Shown here in pieces: positions 23,481 through 35,510 of a stretch of 64,000 nucleotides of DNA (position 1 is the stretch's first letter; every line of letters begins with the position of its first letter). The DNA is taken from NCBI GenBank assembly GCA_024811115.1, contig JAKOGH010000683.1, forward strand, positions 92,893-156,892, read 5' to 3'. The position numbers and the translations under genes are program-made. The notes beneath the pieces were generated by a model. The model did not search any database and had not been told where the DNA came from. It was given only the letters and a program-made list of their open reading frames with translations. The stretch comes from Terana coerulea. Taxonomy: Eukaryota > Basidiomycota > Agaricomycetes > Polyporales > Phanerochaetaceae.

Positions 23481-24930
23481 AACCACTGGATAACAATCCA
23501 CAATAGCCCCATAACATATTTCATCATTCAACCTGCTCTTTTCGATGATATGAAGTGTCCCTCTGGACAGTGACCGCGGCAATAATCGGTTGAGTTCGTC
23601 TTCCACGCGTTTGACCTCCGCAGCTTTGGTCATCGGGCCCTCTCTCAGATATCCGGTCTGGAGAACGAGATTGACTGTAGCGTCGGAGAACACCGGGCGG
23701 CTGAGGACGGCGTCCAACGCGGCAAAATCCAGCGCGAAGTCGTCGATGTCCAGCTTGTGGTAACCTGGGAAAATGAGCGTGACGGTTCGGTAATGCGTCG
23801 AGCGAATGGACGCCAGTAGAGTGATAGCCCAGGATGTGTCGGCCTTGCCAGCCGCGAAATCCTTACAGAAGCCCGACAATGTGACTGTCCTGAGACTCGG
23901 GCAAGTATCCAGCGTCAGGGATTTTCCTAGTGAAAGCGACCGGGGCGCTCAGCAAAGGTTGAGAATGCAGGGGAGTTCTAGGGCCTACCATGCTCTCCCG
24001 GTAAGATGTTGTGCATAGCTATGTCCAAATCGACGATGGCGGGGCCTAGAGAGACCAAGAATAACGGAAGTTCGTATGGACTCTGCCAACAGCGCCACTC
24101 AAACCGAATTCCTCGTGCGGCCGCTTGCGGGAAGATAGCAGAAAATCCCTGCAGAAGTTGCCGTATGAGCCCTAAAAGTCTTTCATGATCGTATTGGAAG
24201 CCCCAGTCCACCGAAATGCGACGCAGCCTCGGACTTGGTCGGCTCGATTTGCTGAGTTCGCGGTGAGGGCTTGGTTCAGTTGGATGCAAGTATGCACGAG
24301 ATGGGAGATATATAACCTTGAACTCCAAGTCCGTGAGCCTTGGAAAGGCGGAGAGGAAATAGGCAAAGTCGGCGGGGTTCTGGAACCCGTAATTCGTGAA
24401 TCTGAGTTTAGTGACTGTTCCGCCAAAGACGGAGAGTAAAGTGTCCTGATCTTGAGAAGAACAGTGCGACCATCCAAAGCCTTCTAATATTAGAGTATTC
24501 AAGCTCGCAAAGCGCGGCAAGATCTTCCATACTCCTCTGTCCGATGTGTCGGTTGTGTTCGGCGGCGGAAGGCAGGTAATCGATACTGAATGGACGAGAC
24601 GAGCAACAGCAGGGAAGAATACGCCTCTGGATTGATGGGACCTTTGGCATAGAAGAAGTGGTAAGAAACGGAATGATGTATATGCTTCTGGGCGGTATGC
24701 GTCCAAGCCCGATGAGTGAGGGCGCGCAAGCGTGCAAGGTTAGATCACGAGAGGGCTCGTAGAGCAGTTGATGCGACGAGTCGATGATACGATCCAACAC
24801 TTCTTGTGGCATGTCATGGATGGTAGCCCTGGCCCCGGCGCTGACGCTGGACGCTGGGATGAGAAATGACCCTTGCTGACGTTGTATCTTGATTCTCGAG
24901 CAACACAGCACACACCTCATTTTCAGAGCG
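23481..24930 (-). CDS. F-box/LRR-like protein, diverged third paralogue, two frame breaks
   Basis: Diverged paralogue of the two F-box genes at 47.6-51.9 kb. It contains the F-box start (HDMPQEVLDRIIDSS), then LTHRAWTHTAQKHIHHS, LPPPNTTDTSDRGVW, KILPRFASLNTLILEGF, FLSAFPRLTDLEFK and SLGPAIVDLDIAM, in the order of its relatives. After an intron come TVTLSGFCKDFAAG and a C-terminal part ending near 23481. The frame changes twice: at the G run 24720-24722 (between LHACA and LTHR) and at 24624-24625 (before VFFPAVARL). Each is one missing base in a short homopolymer. Either the locus is decaying or these are sequence errors; the otherwise open frame favours errors. F-box proteins recruit substrates to SCF ligases; the substrate is unknown. 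Confidence 0.65.
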
Positions 24931-25091
24931 CTACTCTCTTCAGATCTTTTGCTATTCCCTAGCATGCGCAACCTGCAAGGATCCAACTTCGCGCTCGGCG
25001 GAGGCAAAAAAAAGGTCGTAGGAGTGTTCCCCTGACTTGCAGACAGGGTGATGATGGCGGTTCGGCACAAGGTTAGGATCGAGATCGCCAG

Positions 25092-25122
25092 ACGCCAGTG
25101 AGGCCTTTGTGGCGTTCGGCAA
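25092..25122. repeat. Dispersed CTTTGTGGCG-core repeat
   Basis: AGGCCTTTGTGGCGTTCGGC and flanks; related copies lie near 9385, 19315, 46680 and 50325. Here it is upstream of the F-box gene on the minus strand, as in the two other F-box copies. Confidence 0.5.
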
Positions 25123-25454
25123 CATCCGAAAACTGAAAAGCTGCAATGCTACCCGCTTCCTACTGACAACAGCGGCGTGAGTGGCCAATTTTAAAGTGAT
25201 CAGTACTTAGTAAGCCAGCGTTGACTTTGTGATGAATATTTATGCAGAAAAATCAGGATGCAGCGCTGAGTACGACGTACAATATCAGTCCCGGGATCCT
25301 CTCTACAGCACGTGAGACGCTCCGAGAGGTAGGATCATGAGCATAGAGGAAACAGCCAAACACGTAACTAGATGAGCATATTAGCAAGACGAGTGTTACA
25401 TTATCTGCGCTAGGTGCAATGGCGATAGACCTTTTGGGGTGCTCAGTAGCCTTT

Positions 25455-26485
25455 CAGGACTACGGGCTGCGGATCTCTCTACCAGCTCTGACCACGGAGG
25501 CAGGTCGAAAGAACGACGGCATCTCCCGCCACACTTCTTCCGCCGCTTCTTTATGATGTGCTTCCCAGCTGTTAGCGCAGACCGGGCAGCAGGTGCTCCG
25601 GATTGCCTTCCAGTTCATACGGTGGAATGGGTCCATCCAAGGATCTTCTTTGCCGTCGAATACCGACGCATAGATGCGACAGAACTCGCTGCACCGAGCA
25701 ACATTCCCACACTTCGGGTTCGAAGACCGTGGGTAGAAGAAGAATGACTGCGTTCTGGCTGCGGGCTGCGTGGCAAAGCGACGTGCGACCGATAAACACA
25801 GCTCGTCGGTTTGGTTCCGCAAGAGCATATCGGATGCCATCGCGTTCTATGCCGTCGTACAGTATGCGGGCTGCGGCGGTGGCGCAGCAGAAGAGAAGCG
25901 CAGCAGGAAGCAAGACAGGGACGTCTGCTTCCCGTGCTACGTTGGCGACGAGGATATGCCGAGGTAAGTCCTCTCGAGGTCGCGAAGAACCGGAGAGTGG
26001 GCTGTAGTTCTGCAGGGTGGATGGATACCAACGACAAAGCGCGTCGATGGCCCGTTTTCGAAGTGAGAGGACTTCGTACTTCGTACTTAGACGAAGTACG
26101 GAGATGACAATAGGGATATCCGTCTGTTTCAATTCGTTTGCGTCAAACTGGCTGATATGGCGTCAGCGGCCAAGTTGGTGCTTAAATAACAGACTCACCT
26201 GCAGTCATGTAAAGCCCTCAGAAACGGCCGTAGGTCACGGTCGGAATCCGGCATGTGGACAAGTGGGCATCCGTCGTAGCTTTCGTAGCCCTCAAAAGCG
26301 CCCAGGAGAGGTTGCGGGAGAGCGAACATGTCCTTGAATACAGGAGAGGCCTGGGAAAGGATGCCAGAATACACCCGAAAGAGCGTATTCTCTGATCTGA
26401 GTACGACGCTGCCGTCTGGGAACCATAAGTCGGGATCTCTATAGCATTGTGAAATCTCTAACTCAGCATCCATGGTTTGGGTGAG
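25455..26485 (-). CDS. BTB/POZ-domain protein
   Basis: Agaricomycete-type BTB protein. The first exon begins MDAELEISQCYRDPDLWFPD and holds the BTB core: GSVVLRSENTLFRVYSGIL, then SPVFKDMFALPQP and LRPFLRALHD, followed by an intron. The second part has IPIVISVLRLSTKYEVLSLR and RKRAIDALCRWYPST, typical of these proteins. The C-terminal third (ARCSEFCRIYASVF, WKAIRSTCCPVCANSWEAHH, WREMPSFFRP) carries paired cysteines and histidine as in relatives. It is in a different frame from the middle, so an unplaced intron or frame break lies around 25690-25790. BTB domains mediate dimerisation or cullin-3 binding; no target can be inferred. The upstream 200 bp include a putative longer minus-strand open frame that I did not use. 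Confidence 0.7.
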
Positions 26486-26863
26486 GTGGTGGTGGTACAG
26501 GTCAAGTAGGTTCAAACTAAAGCAGTGCAGGTGGTTGCGCAATGCAAGATTGGAAGACGGAAGCACAGTTTCTTTCGGATTAATTTCGGACTCTGATAAG
26601 GGCTTATCCCGCCCTTTCGGGCGGTGCAAGTCCACAATTCCTCGACTCGAGACTTGACGCGGAAGTCCACTCAGGCCATCGTAGGACCTCCGACGTCGCA
26701 CTCTCCTATAACGGCTATGTATCCCAGGTCATAATGCCAGTGCGCACAGATATGAACAACATGCTGGGAGTCAACCCATACCCGACTCGTTCGCTGAAGC
26801 AGGGTACGGTCGACCCCCGCGCTCATCGGTCGCCCACCTCCTGTCCCGAGCTCAGAGCCTGCC
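26486..26863. promoter_or_regulatory. Divergent intergenic region (BTB gene / CNOT11)
   Basis: About 380 bp shared upstream region of two divergent genes. No specific motif recognised. Confidence 0.4.
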
Positions 26864-28275
26864 ATGTTCACTCGCGGCTCAATCCTACATGCAATTGGTC
26901 CCGGAAACATCTCGTTTTTCGCTGGCTCTCGACATCCTCCTTCCTCTCCTGGACGCCCCTGTAGACGTCAGTCCACATTCCTAGTGTGCCTATCAACCCC
27001 CTTTTCTTACCTCACAGAGGCAGCTTTCTCAACGGATACTCGCGACTTATATCATTTACTCACTTTACGCAACATACCCGATCCATATTAACCCTTTCCA
27101 CTCGGCGTTGACTGCCACTTTTGCCAACGAACGAGAGCTGGCAACGAGGATTGCGGAGGAAGGCGGGACGAGCCCGAACGAGCAGCTGGTTTGGGTCCTC
27201 TGGAAAATCCTGAAGGGTGATGGCAACGACGTACGTGATGATCATGGGATGTCGTCCCAATATTCACGAATTGTCCGCATAGATTGGGCCGTTTGCACCC
27301 AGTGCGCTCGCCCAATCACCCGTACCCCAAAGTTGCGGGCTGCCAACCTGTCCTTGAAGGAGGAGAGTGGAGGGAGCGGACACCCGAAGTTCGATCCGTA
27401 TGTTCTCAGCTCAATGTGACGTGCACCGTTGCTTATCCCTTCTGAGTAGTTTCGGCGATGAACGCGCTTTTGACAGAGCAAATGGCTCACAGACGTTTTC
27501 CAAGTTCTCAACCAGCTCGCCTTTGGTAGACGGAGAACTGGAACGCGACCACGAAGCCGAAGCGCTATCACAGGGAATGACGCTCTTCCTGGCTGCTCGT
27601 GACCGCGTACTCACACTCTCTGAACAACGTGTTAGTCAATCCCATTATCTTACCGCATACTACCAGTCTAATGTTTTTGGACACCAGATCCTTGGGCCCC
27701 TTATACCCCAACTAACCTCGACTCCTCTGATAACCTCGCATGATCTTCCACCTTTGATTGCTCACAACCCGACTCTTGCTCACCCTATCCTGACGGCCCT
27801 GCTTTCGCAGCGCGTAATCGACACTTACCTGGATGTCCTCCGACACCTTCCTCCAACATTGCCCACCTTCGATGTTCTGGGTCGGCTCCTTCGCGATTCC
27901 ACCATCGTGCTCGATAGGACCACCGGCGGACGCACGACGATCGCGGACCTTGTGAGAAGCGAAGTGCTTGGGTGGTTTCTACACGAGGGCATGCAGTGGC
28001 TCGACAGGGCAGAGGAGGAAGAGTTCGCTGGAGCGATCAGCGACGATCGCTTTGCCAAAGGAGTGCAGAACGTAAGCCCGACTGCATCTCTCGCTGGTCC
28101 TACGTCTGAACATCCGTAACAGCTCTGCCGCTTCTACAATGCGCTGATTAAGCTCAACATCGTGGATCTGGGCTCCGACGCCGACACGGCCGAGATGAAG
28201 CACTTCACTCTGCGCCACTCGCGGATAGAGGAGTCTAATGCGTTGTACCGGGTTCTCGCTATGCATTCCTTCTAA
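26864..28275 (+). CDS. CNOT11: CCR4-NOT complex subunit 11 (CNOT11/C2orf29-like)
   Basis: Subunit of the CCR4-NOT deadenylase, which shortens mRNA poly(A) tails in the cytoplasm. Signature blocks: QRILATYIIYSLYATYPIHI, NEQLVWVLWKILKGDGND, IGPFAPSALAQSPVP, KLRAANLSLKEE, then QRILGPLIPQLTSTPLI, VIDTYLDVLRHLPPTLPTF and NLCRFYNALIKLNIVDL. Proposed exons after the first: 27020-27230, 27283-27397, 27450-27630, 27688-28071 and 28123-28275. The first exon (from 26864) and its donor do not phase well and are uncertain. At the C run 27325-27328 the frame slips by one missing base between SALAQSPVP and KLRAANL, two halves of one conserved motif. In a conserved single-copy gene this is most likely a sequence error. 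Convergent with cla4. Confidence 0.88.
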
Positions 28276-28723
28276 TGCTCAGGCTGTCTTGTAACAATAA
28301 ACTCGTATGACTTTCACGTACATGAGCAGGTTCAAGACCACTTCGATGTGCATGCTTCGATTGTTTGTCCTGACATATGCACGCCTATGTACAATATAGA
28401 CCTTCTGACTATGCAATGTCTCATCTCTAGCGGATCATATCGAGTACATTAAAATGCTTTCCAAGTTGAACCCCCCTAAGGCAACAAGATAGTACGTAGT
28501 AGTAGGCGGAAATATAACAGGCTGCGTTGGTGCAAGTCGAGAATAGATAAGTAGTGATGGGAAGGAGGAACAGACAGCGCAGAGAGAAAAGCGATAAATT
28601 GTACAGGACGAAGGAGAAAGGGTGCCAGTAAAAGTAGTGAACATAAGCCGCTGGTAGTAGTACTACGACAAAGAAGTCAGATATATGGGGCATGAGTAGG
28701 AGCACAAGGGCGTGAAGGGGTGT
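28276..28723. other. Convergent 3' intergenic region
   Basis: About 450 bp between the stops of CNOT11 (+) and cla4 (-). It presumably holds both 3' UTRs and terminators; no gene seen. Confidence 0.5.
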
Positions 28724-31700
28724 TCATGATGCTTGTTTGTTCCGGAAACGGAGAAGAGGCGCGAGTCCAGACAGGGCGCACGACTTCTTCAGGAACTCAT
28801 GCTGCCATACATTCATCAGTACCCGAGCGACCGAAGCCTTACAGGGAACGTACCTCCAGTAACTCAGCAGCGGTAGCTCGGCTCTTCACGTCCACGCACA
28901 AGCACACGCTCAGGAAGCCCTTCAACTCCCGGCTCAGCGCCTCGGGCTTCTTCAGCGTCGGCGTACCGTTCGTGGCGATGAGGTACAGGGCCTTCAACGG
29001 TTCTTCGTCCAGGTATGGCGGCTCGTTCTCAATCATCTCGATGGCCATGATACCCAACGACCAGATGTCGACCTTGGCGCCGTACTCCTTCTGCTTGACG
29101 ACTTCAGGAGCCATCCAGTATGGGGTGCCCACCATCGTCGCACGCTTGGACTTCTGATCGGTCAACTTCGCGCAGAAACCGAAATCAGCTGCGGGGCATG
29201 CAGTTAGCCTCAACTCCACAGGATGTATGCGGTGAATACGTACTGATCTTGACATGGCCCTGCGCATCAAGGAGGACGTTATCTGACTTAATGTCCCGAT
29301 GAATGATATGCTGGTCGTGCAAATGACCAAGTCCCTTGCAAGTCTGGTTCAAGAGCATGAGACACGATGTACATATGAGCCAGACTAATGACGTACCTCA
29401 TGGCAGATACTGGCAATTTGATCCTCCTCCAGTGTGTTGTTCTCAATGATGTCTGTAAGTGCGCCACCCTCCATATACTCCATCACTACCCAGAGTTCGT
29501 TGCTCCGAACGAGGTAAGATTCCAGAAAGTTGACGATATTTGGGTGTTGCGACTCCTTCATGACAAGGATCTCATTCACGATAAGCTCCTTCCTAGGCTG
29601 GTTCGACAGGTCCATCTCCTTGATAGCGACCTTCTTGCCATTGGCCAGGATCTTTGCAACGTAGACGTGGCCAGAAGCACTACGATTGGCGTGGGAGTTA
29701 GAAGATTTCTGCATGCATAAACAGATATACCGCACCCCTGTCCGACCTTGCGAATCTTGCTGTATAGCTGCTTAGGATCGTCAGGGCTGACGACGCTACG
29801 CAACTTATCCATGATCTGCGCTTCATTCATCGTACTGATACGCTTCTCTTGCGCCTTAGGCTTCTCCAGCGCGGCTGCCGCAGCCGCAACGCCACCATCC
29901 TCCTTCTCTGCGGTGACAGTAACGGAGGGCGCTGACGGAGGAGCAACCTGGGGCAAGGGTTTCTTCGGCTGAAGAGGCTTGACGGGAGGAGGCCCGACAG
30001 TTGAACCAGCGGGGCCAGCAGCCGGCTGCGACGCTGGTAGGGTGTTCGCTGGTGATGATTTGGCGGGTACAAGGTTTGGACGACCGCTGCCCAGAGAGTC
30101 CTTGCGCAGGGGAGCGTCGCCATTGAGCCCCGGTGGCTTGGCCGTCTGCGTTTCTGTCGGCGGGCCGTGAGCCTTTGCGCGTGCCCGGAGATCGGCGGAG
30201 GATGGGGTGTGATCAGGTAAGGGGGCTTGCCGATGCCGGTGCCCAATGGCGTTGGGGGTGCGGGGCGATTGGCGGTGAGGAGAGGACGTGGAGGAGCCGG
30301 TCGTGAGGGTTGGAGCGATCCCGGTGTCATCGCAGGGATGCCTGGGCGCATCTGGCCGTTGGCGGCGGATATCGTGCTGGCGTATTGTGCGTGCGATCCG
30401 TTGACAAGCTCGGCAGCACGTGCCAGCCCTGCACTCGAGGAGAGGGGTGCGCCGTCGGCACCGTTGAGACCAGCTGGGGCAGAGTCTTGTCGCTTCATCT
30501 GTGGACGGTCAAGAGAGGTTTTGCCAACAGCTCCTGAGCCAGCTAGTCCGGTACCTGCATAACGAGGAGCACTAACGTTGTCACTATAGGGCGAAAGTGT
30601 TGACGCTCCAGAGTAAGTTGATCCCACTATAGTGGAAGTGGACGCGAGCGAGTTTTGACGTTGCCCGGCGGGTAGCCCGAATTCTTCCATTTCCCGCTTT
30701 TGGTGGTCGGTGTAGAATTCGAGGACGTCGAGGACGGCTTGAGGATCCTTAGCATAATCTTCGCGAGTGATGGCTGATTTCGTCAGTAGCTTACTCCACG
30801 CGTCTGGAAGGCCCTGCAACGGGTATGAGCTCACATGAGTCAACGGCATATCCAATCGCCGAAGAACTCACCGTGAAGGCTCCAGAAACTGGGTCGAAAC
30901 CGACGTGGACCTTGTGAACGAAATTTGTTGGGTTGCTGACACCCATGAGGGGACTTCTGGAGTAGATGTCATCTTGCCAACCGTAGAGCTCTTCGTCATT
31001 TTTGAGCGAGAAGAACATTCGCTTGTCCTTGGTTTCAACAAGTAGACAGTACGGCTTCAAATCGGTACGCTCGATATTTGCAATGTCTCCAAGGTTGACG
31101 ATGGTCTGAGGTTGATTCGATCCCTGATGGAACAAATCAGCATACTGAGAACGGCACTAATTGCGGAAACACAAGAAATGAATAAGATGAGTGAAACACG
31201 GGAGCGTCGACGGGGCAGCAACACTGCACCCGTACTAAACGAACGCAGCTTGGATGGGCAGGCAGCGTGAACAATGGGCAACAGCCGGTCTCTGGAAAGC
31301 AAAAGCGTAGACACGTGCGGATAATACACGACTCTCACGTCTACTCGCCATGCAAGACCTTCCACCCGCCTAGGGGTTTGCAGACATGCGCTTGTGCAAA
31401 GGGCGATCGCACTATCGAGCAGGGCCCAGCAGAGATCCTGCACAACATTTGTCCCGACTGTGTAACCGCAAGATGGCGAGCTCAAGAGTTAACTCATGAG
31501 CCTTCCCTTTATGCCAACCAGTATGCCCCAAAATTGTTCGGAGCCCACTGTCGCGTTGGCGTGTCTGTCATGTATGCGAGAATTAACGGCGCAGACGTGC
31601 CGTTGTCTGTTTTTGCTTGCACCTGGCTTCATCTTCGCCGTCCCCAGACTGCATCTAAGCAATAGCACTTCCGCGGGGAATCCCGACTCCAATTGAAGCA

Positions 31701-32038
31701 TCCTGAGGTTATAGACGAGCACGCACCTCATTCTTGTGGATAAGTAACGACTGCTCTTTCAACACCAACCACTTTGGTCTCCACAGCCAGCTAACCAGGC
31801 CATCCTCCTTGATACTGACGACACCACATCGGACGACCTGCGCACTAGAGATACTGTCGGATGCCCTGTTCGGTGAGCCGCCGATTCCAGAGTATGTCGA
31901 CGAAGCGTAGGTCGAGCCGGAGGGAGAGGAGGTTCCCATGTTGAATGACGAGTTGTAGCCCTGATTGCTCCTCCCAGGAGCAGAGGGGGCAGGACGTGAG
32001 GGGGTGAGGGAGTTTGCTGTGACTTGATTAAAGGCCAT
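28724..32038 (-). CDS. CLA4: PAK-family Ser/Thr kinase Cla4 (PH + CRIB + kinase)
   Basis: Cdc42/Rac effector kinase controlling polarity, budding or hyphal growth and cytokinesis. N to C: Ser/Thr-rich start, PH domain ([20 protein letters not shown], then [20 protein letters not shown] and [13 protein letters not shown]), CRIB motif ([30 protein letters not shown]), a Pro/Ser linker, and the kinase domain. Kinase motifs: glycine loop GQGASGHVYV rebuilt across an intron, VAIKEMDL (Lys), [19 protein letters not shown] and [11 protein letters not shown]. The C-terminus is [17 protein letters not shown]. The PH domain is split by an intron of about 600 nt (31124-31726), unusually long here. In the linker the frame slips at the G run 30221-30225 (one base short); restoring it joins GKPP to [11 protein letters not shown]. 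All catalytic residues are present. Confidence 0.95.
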
Positions 32039-32969
32039 GATGGGTTTGAAGAATTTGAGAGGTGCAAGGCGTTACTGCCGTAAGAAGAGAGACGGACTCT
32101 GACGTTTCAGATCAAAATCAGCGATGGGGCCGTCAATGTCGTGGAAGTTGTCGCCTTTAATGCTGTCGACGATGAGCACGGGTCGTGAAAGGAGTGTTTG
32201 CCGTCGTGGTCGACGACGAACAACCTCTGCAGGCGAGCCTGCCACACTGCAAGTTCCCTCATCGGATCTAGCCGAAGGTGGCAACCGGGATCAATTTATA
32301 AGCCATGACACTGGTTTTGGAAGCCCGAAGTATGTTTGAGCAAAAGCATTCAACGGATGCAGACGAGATAACAAAGGATAACAATGAATAAGATAGTCAG
32401 AACACACTGCAACTTGCTCTTAATAATAGTCATAGTCGTTATTTACTGTACAGTTGTCTCGTTGCTCGGTACATACAAGGCGACCTTGTTTCATACCCGT
32501 AACTTGGAAACAAGCAGTCTCTGAGCAATGATTGGCCCCGGGACTGAAAGCACAGTACACTCGGTTCGAATATTTTCATTATTTGTGCACAGCGTTACTC
32601 GAACAAATGTGTGTAGAAAGATGCGTTCAATAACCAGCAGGGGGCCTAAGCCAAGCCTAAGTACATACCGACGGAAGTTCCTAATCGGGTCCGGAGCTGA
32701 GCACGTGGCAGCGGATCTGCATATCCGACCTGCACCTGTAAGCGGGCTCCCCGAACTCACGGCTTACCTCGTCACTTACCGCAAGCGTAACGCGCGAAGT
32801 GCCCAGGTACGCACGGCTTGCATTACTTTCCTGCGACACTCCGACATTGCTCATGTCATATGCGCTCAATAGGAAAACCAGCACCCGTCACACCAAAAGC
32901 CCTCGGCATTAACTGCACCACTTTACCATGCTTGCTAATACTCACCAGCTCGTTCCCATCGTTCACAAT
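32039..32969. promoter_or_regulatory. Divergent intergenic region (cla4 / SDHAF4)
   Basis: About 930 bp between divergent starts. It contains open stretches on both strands but nothing I can assign; it may hold 5' UTR introns of cla4. Confidence 0.45.
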
Positions 32970-33341
32970 ATGCGCCACTCAATGGCAAGACCATGTAGCT
33001 TCCAAAGCCTGGCACGGGCATCATGGTCTCGCCGAAGCATGTCATCCCAAAACAATCCGCTGAACCGCCCCTCACCTCCGCCTCTTCCCCGCCAGGACCA
33101 GCGGGAGTTCGAAGACCTTGTCCGGAAGGCTCAGGCGCCGTTCTCCCAAGCAAGTGTCGGTCGAGCAGAAGCTGAAGCTGAGCTGGCGATGCATCCAGAC
33201 GCGCGCGCACCTCTTCAAGCAGAGTTCGATGGTGAAGTCAATCCGAAGACGGGAGAGCAGGGTGGACCGAAGAGAGAACCTGCTAGGCGTTGGACAGAGG
33301 AGGGAGATTGGAGTTTCAAGGGTCGCGTGTCGGACTTCTAA
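32970..33341 (+). CDS. SDH8: Succinate dehydrogenase assembly factor 4 (SDHAF4/Sdh8)
   Basis: Small mitochondrial-matrix chaperone that binds flavinylated Sdh1 before complex II assembly. Single exon, 123 aa. The N-terminus (MARPCSFQSLARASWSRRSM) is an arginine- and serine-rich presequence. The C-terminal family block is complete: GEVNPKTGEQGGPKREPARR followed by DWSFKGRVSDF at the very end, as usual. The start at 32970 was chosen; an in-frame ATG at 32982 is equally possible and an upstream one at 32928 less so. Convergent with the mitochondrial uS19 gene. Confidence 0.93.
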   Translation: MRHSMARPCSFQSLARASWSRRSMSSQNNPLNRPSPPPLPRQDQREFEDLVRKAQAPFSQASVGRAEAEAELAMHPDARAPLQAEFDGEVNPKTGEQGGPKREPARRWTEEGDWSFKGRVSDF

Positions 33342-33593
33342 GCAGTGCAGATGGAGGTCGGCGCCGAAGTACCCATTGCCAGGCTACACTGGCGATATCT
33401 CGCGTTGAATCAAGGCTCTGGTGGGACCTAACGAACTTCACTGGGACATGTTGCGGTCGACAGCGAAAGAATATCAACGTTCGGGGTACTGGCAACTGTT
33501 GTTTCATCTGTCTGAGGGGTGACGGATGTTGAAATAACATGATTATAGGCACTGGATGTAACATAACACGAAAGCGGGATAGCATTGCAACAT

Positions 33594-34041
33594 CTACTTG
33601 TTCTTGGTAGCTCTAGCGATATATCCGATCAGAAAGGTAACCAAGCAGAGTGAGCCGCTACGCACCTGTAATGGAACCGCTTTCTCGTTGGTGCGAACTC
33701 TCCAAGCTTATGCCCGACCATGTCTTGCGTGACGTTGACCGGAATGTAATCCTTGCCATTGTGGACCATAAACCGGACGCTGTTTGTGGAGCTCTCAGCG
33801 AAGAAGTATCTGAACCATAGCTGCTGGAGCGTACGTACCCAACGAAATTGGGAAGGATAGTGCATGACCGTGCTTGGGTCTGTATAGGCACGTTGTTCTC
33901 CAAGGCTTCACGGAGCTTGGGGAAGTGCACAAAGAATGGACCTGCATGTATACGTCAAAAGTAGGTCTATTGATTCTGGGCGTAAGCGCAACTCACCTTT
34001 CCAGGCCGAACGCCCCCAAGCGCAGCCAGAGACGGACGCAT
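33594..34041 (-). CDS. RSM19: Mitochondrial ribosomal protein uS19m
   Basis: Small-subunit ribosomal protein of the mitoribosome. Exon 1 encodes [15 protein letters not shown] (from 34041); exon 2 has [20 protein letters not shown] and [10 protein letters not shown]; exon 3 has [32 protein letters not shown]; a last short exon gives the tail RATKNK and stop at 33594. These are the uS19 hallmarks, including the [11 protein letters not shown] core that contacts rRNA. An acceptor just before the VRFMVHNG codons gives the usual family sequence and was preferred over an upstream AG. Introns are short. Length (about 90-95 aa) is normal. Confidence 0.92.
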
Positions 34042-34390
34042 GATCCTCGATGTGAGGGTCAAGTATTTCGTTGGAATTTCGAGAGACCGAAAGAGAGACG
34101 CCCGGCCATGTGAGACCCACGTGGGCGTACCCACTCACAAGTCTTCGGCGACCGCTGCACTTTCCACTTGACCTCCATGCATGCTCTCCGTAGAATATAT
34201 TCGAGTAAGTGCATATATTTCCTTCAAGAGACATATACTCATTACTCTCGCAGTCTTACTTCAATCTTGTATCTCGGTGTACTTTCTCACACGCGAACGC
34301 AAATGACTACTCCAGTAAGATTGGCGAGTGCATATAGCAGGTGGTTGAACCTGTCACAGCAACTAAAGGACAGAAGGACCTATCAAATAC

Positions 34391-35510
34391 TTATTTACGC
34401 CGGCTTTTCTGCTGGAACCACCTCTGCAAAGTGTCTGCCTGCGTGGTCCACGGATTTCTCCCGAGCTCGACCAGCCTCCCCACGTAACCATTCATGATCT
34501 GCTCGACAGAGGCTGAGAAATCTATGTCATGTATGTCGATAAGTCTCCCCTTCCCCTCGTCTCCCCCAAAGCTAATCTCGTACCACAGCTCCTCGAAATG
34601 CTCACTGTACTTCGCGCGCTCGTCCCCATTTCGCCCTTGGCCGATGCCTTGCGCTATGGCGTAAAACGTGCCGCGATTGCTGTGAATCGTGCGCGGCTTC
34701 CGTGTTTGCAACTTCCTCGAAATCACGTCCAGAAAGTGGAGAATCTGCGCGGTGTCCCACCACTCCGGGTGACTAAGCTTGATTACGACGTTTCCCCACA
34801 CTTCACCGCCCGTAAAGCGAGGATAATCTGCGCAATCAGCAGCCGCTGGCGGTCCCGTTCATGCTCGGGCTTCTGCTCCTCAGGTCCACTATACGTGCGT
34901 AATTGGTGTCCAGCAAGGATGACAAGGTCGAAGTTGTTGAGCAGTTGCGGTGGACGAAGCCTGCTCCCATCAGCGAATGCTTCCGCGGATGGATGCAACC
35001 TGTAGTAAAGCATAATCTGCCAAGCGAAGCTCATATCTCGGATGGAACTTTGCGTCGAGGGTGAACGCATGTCCGCCTTGTTCGACAGGTAGAGATATGC
35101 CCACCCCTGTTGCTGCTGGATTGGCCGAAAGAACGTACGAGCTGAATCCACCTGGACAACATCTGGTAGGATCTCAATAACTGATTAATCTACACCTCCT
35201 CGCTCAGGACGTACCCAAATTTAGGAACCTGTATGGCCCGCTTAACGCCACAAAACGTACGTATCCGTCCAGTTCCTCGAATGCCTCTCTCATCTTCCGG
35301 TACCAGATGAAGTTCACTGAATCGTCTGCTGCGTCAGCTACAGCTCGCTGACGTGTGAAATGTCCGTACGCGTCAAGCGTTTCATCTCGCCATCCCTGGA
35401 GTAACGAGATGTGAGTCTGCAACACTGTAACACCACGGCACCAATACCTGATCACGAAGTCGTTGCAGCCTGTCAAGCTCAGGGATACCGAGCCCATAAA
35501 TCCTCGGAAG
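34391..35510 (-). CDS. FtsJ-like (RrmJ-type) methyltransferase-domain protein
   Basis: SAM-dependent methyltransferase fold of the FtsJ type, frequent in Agaricomycetes; substrate unknown. Order: helical N-terminal part (IPELDRLQRLRDQ, DETLDAYGHFTRQRAVADAA, FIWYRKMREAFEELDGYV), SAM-site strand YRFLNLG at an intron, then FDLVILAGHQLRT, LLIAQIILALRAVK, VVIKLSHPEWWDTAQILHF, RTIHSNRGTFYAIAQG, ending at 34391. Relatives usually have Asp where this one has Ala in LAGHQLRT, so activity is doubtful. The frame slips by one missing base at the C run 34794-34797; restoring it links RAVKCG to NVVIKLSHPE. The 5' end is uncertain: an open minus-strand frame up to 35788 may be an additional first exon. Confidence 0.75.

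Noticed and set aside
23481..24930. Calling F-box copy 3 a definite pseudogene
   Set aside because: Both frame breaks are single-base losses in short runs, the same defect seen in conserved genes of this window, so a sequence error is more likely.
28427..28705. 92-codon hydrophobic minus-strand frame next to CLA4
   Set aside because: Lies in the convergent 3' UTR region; composition follows AT-rich sequence and no family is recognised.
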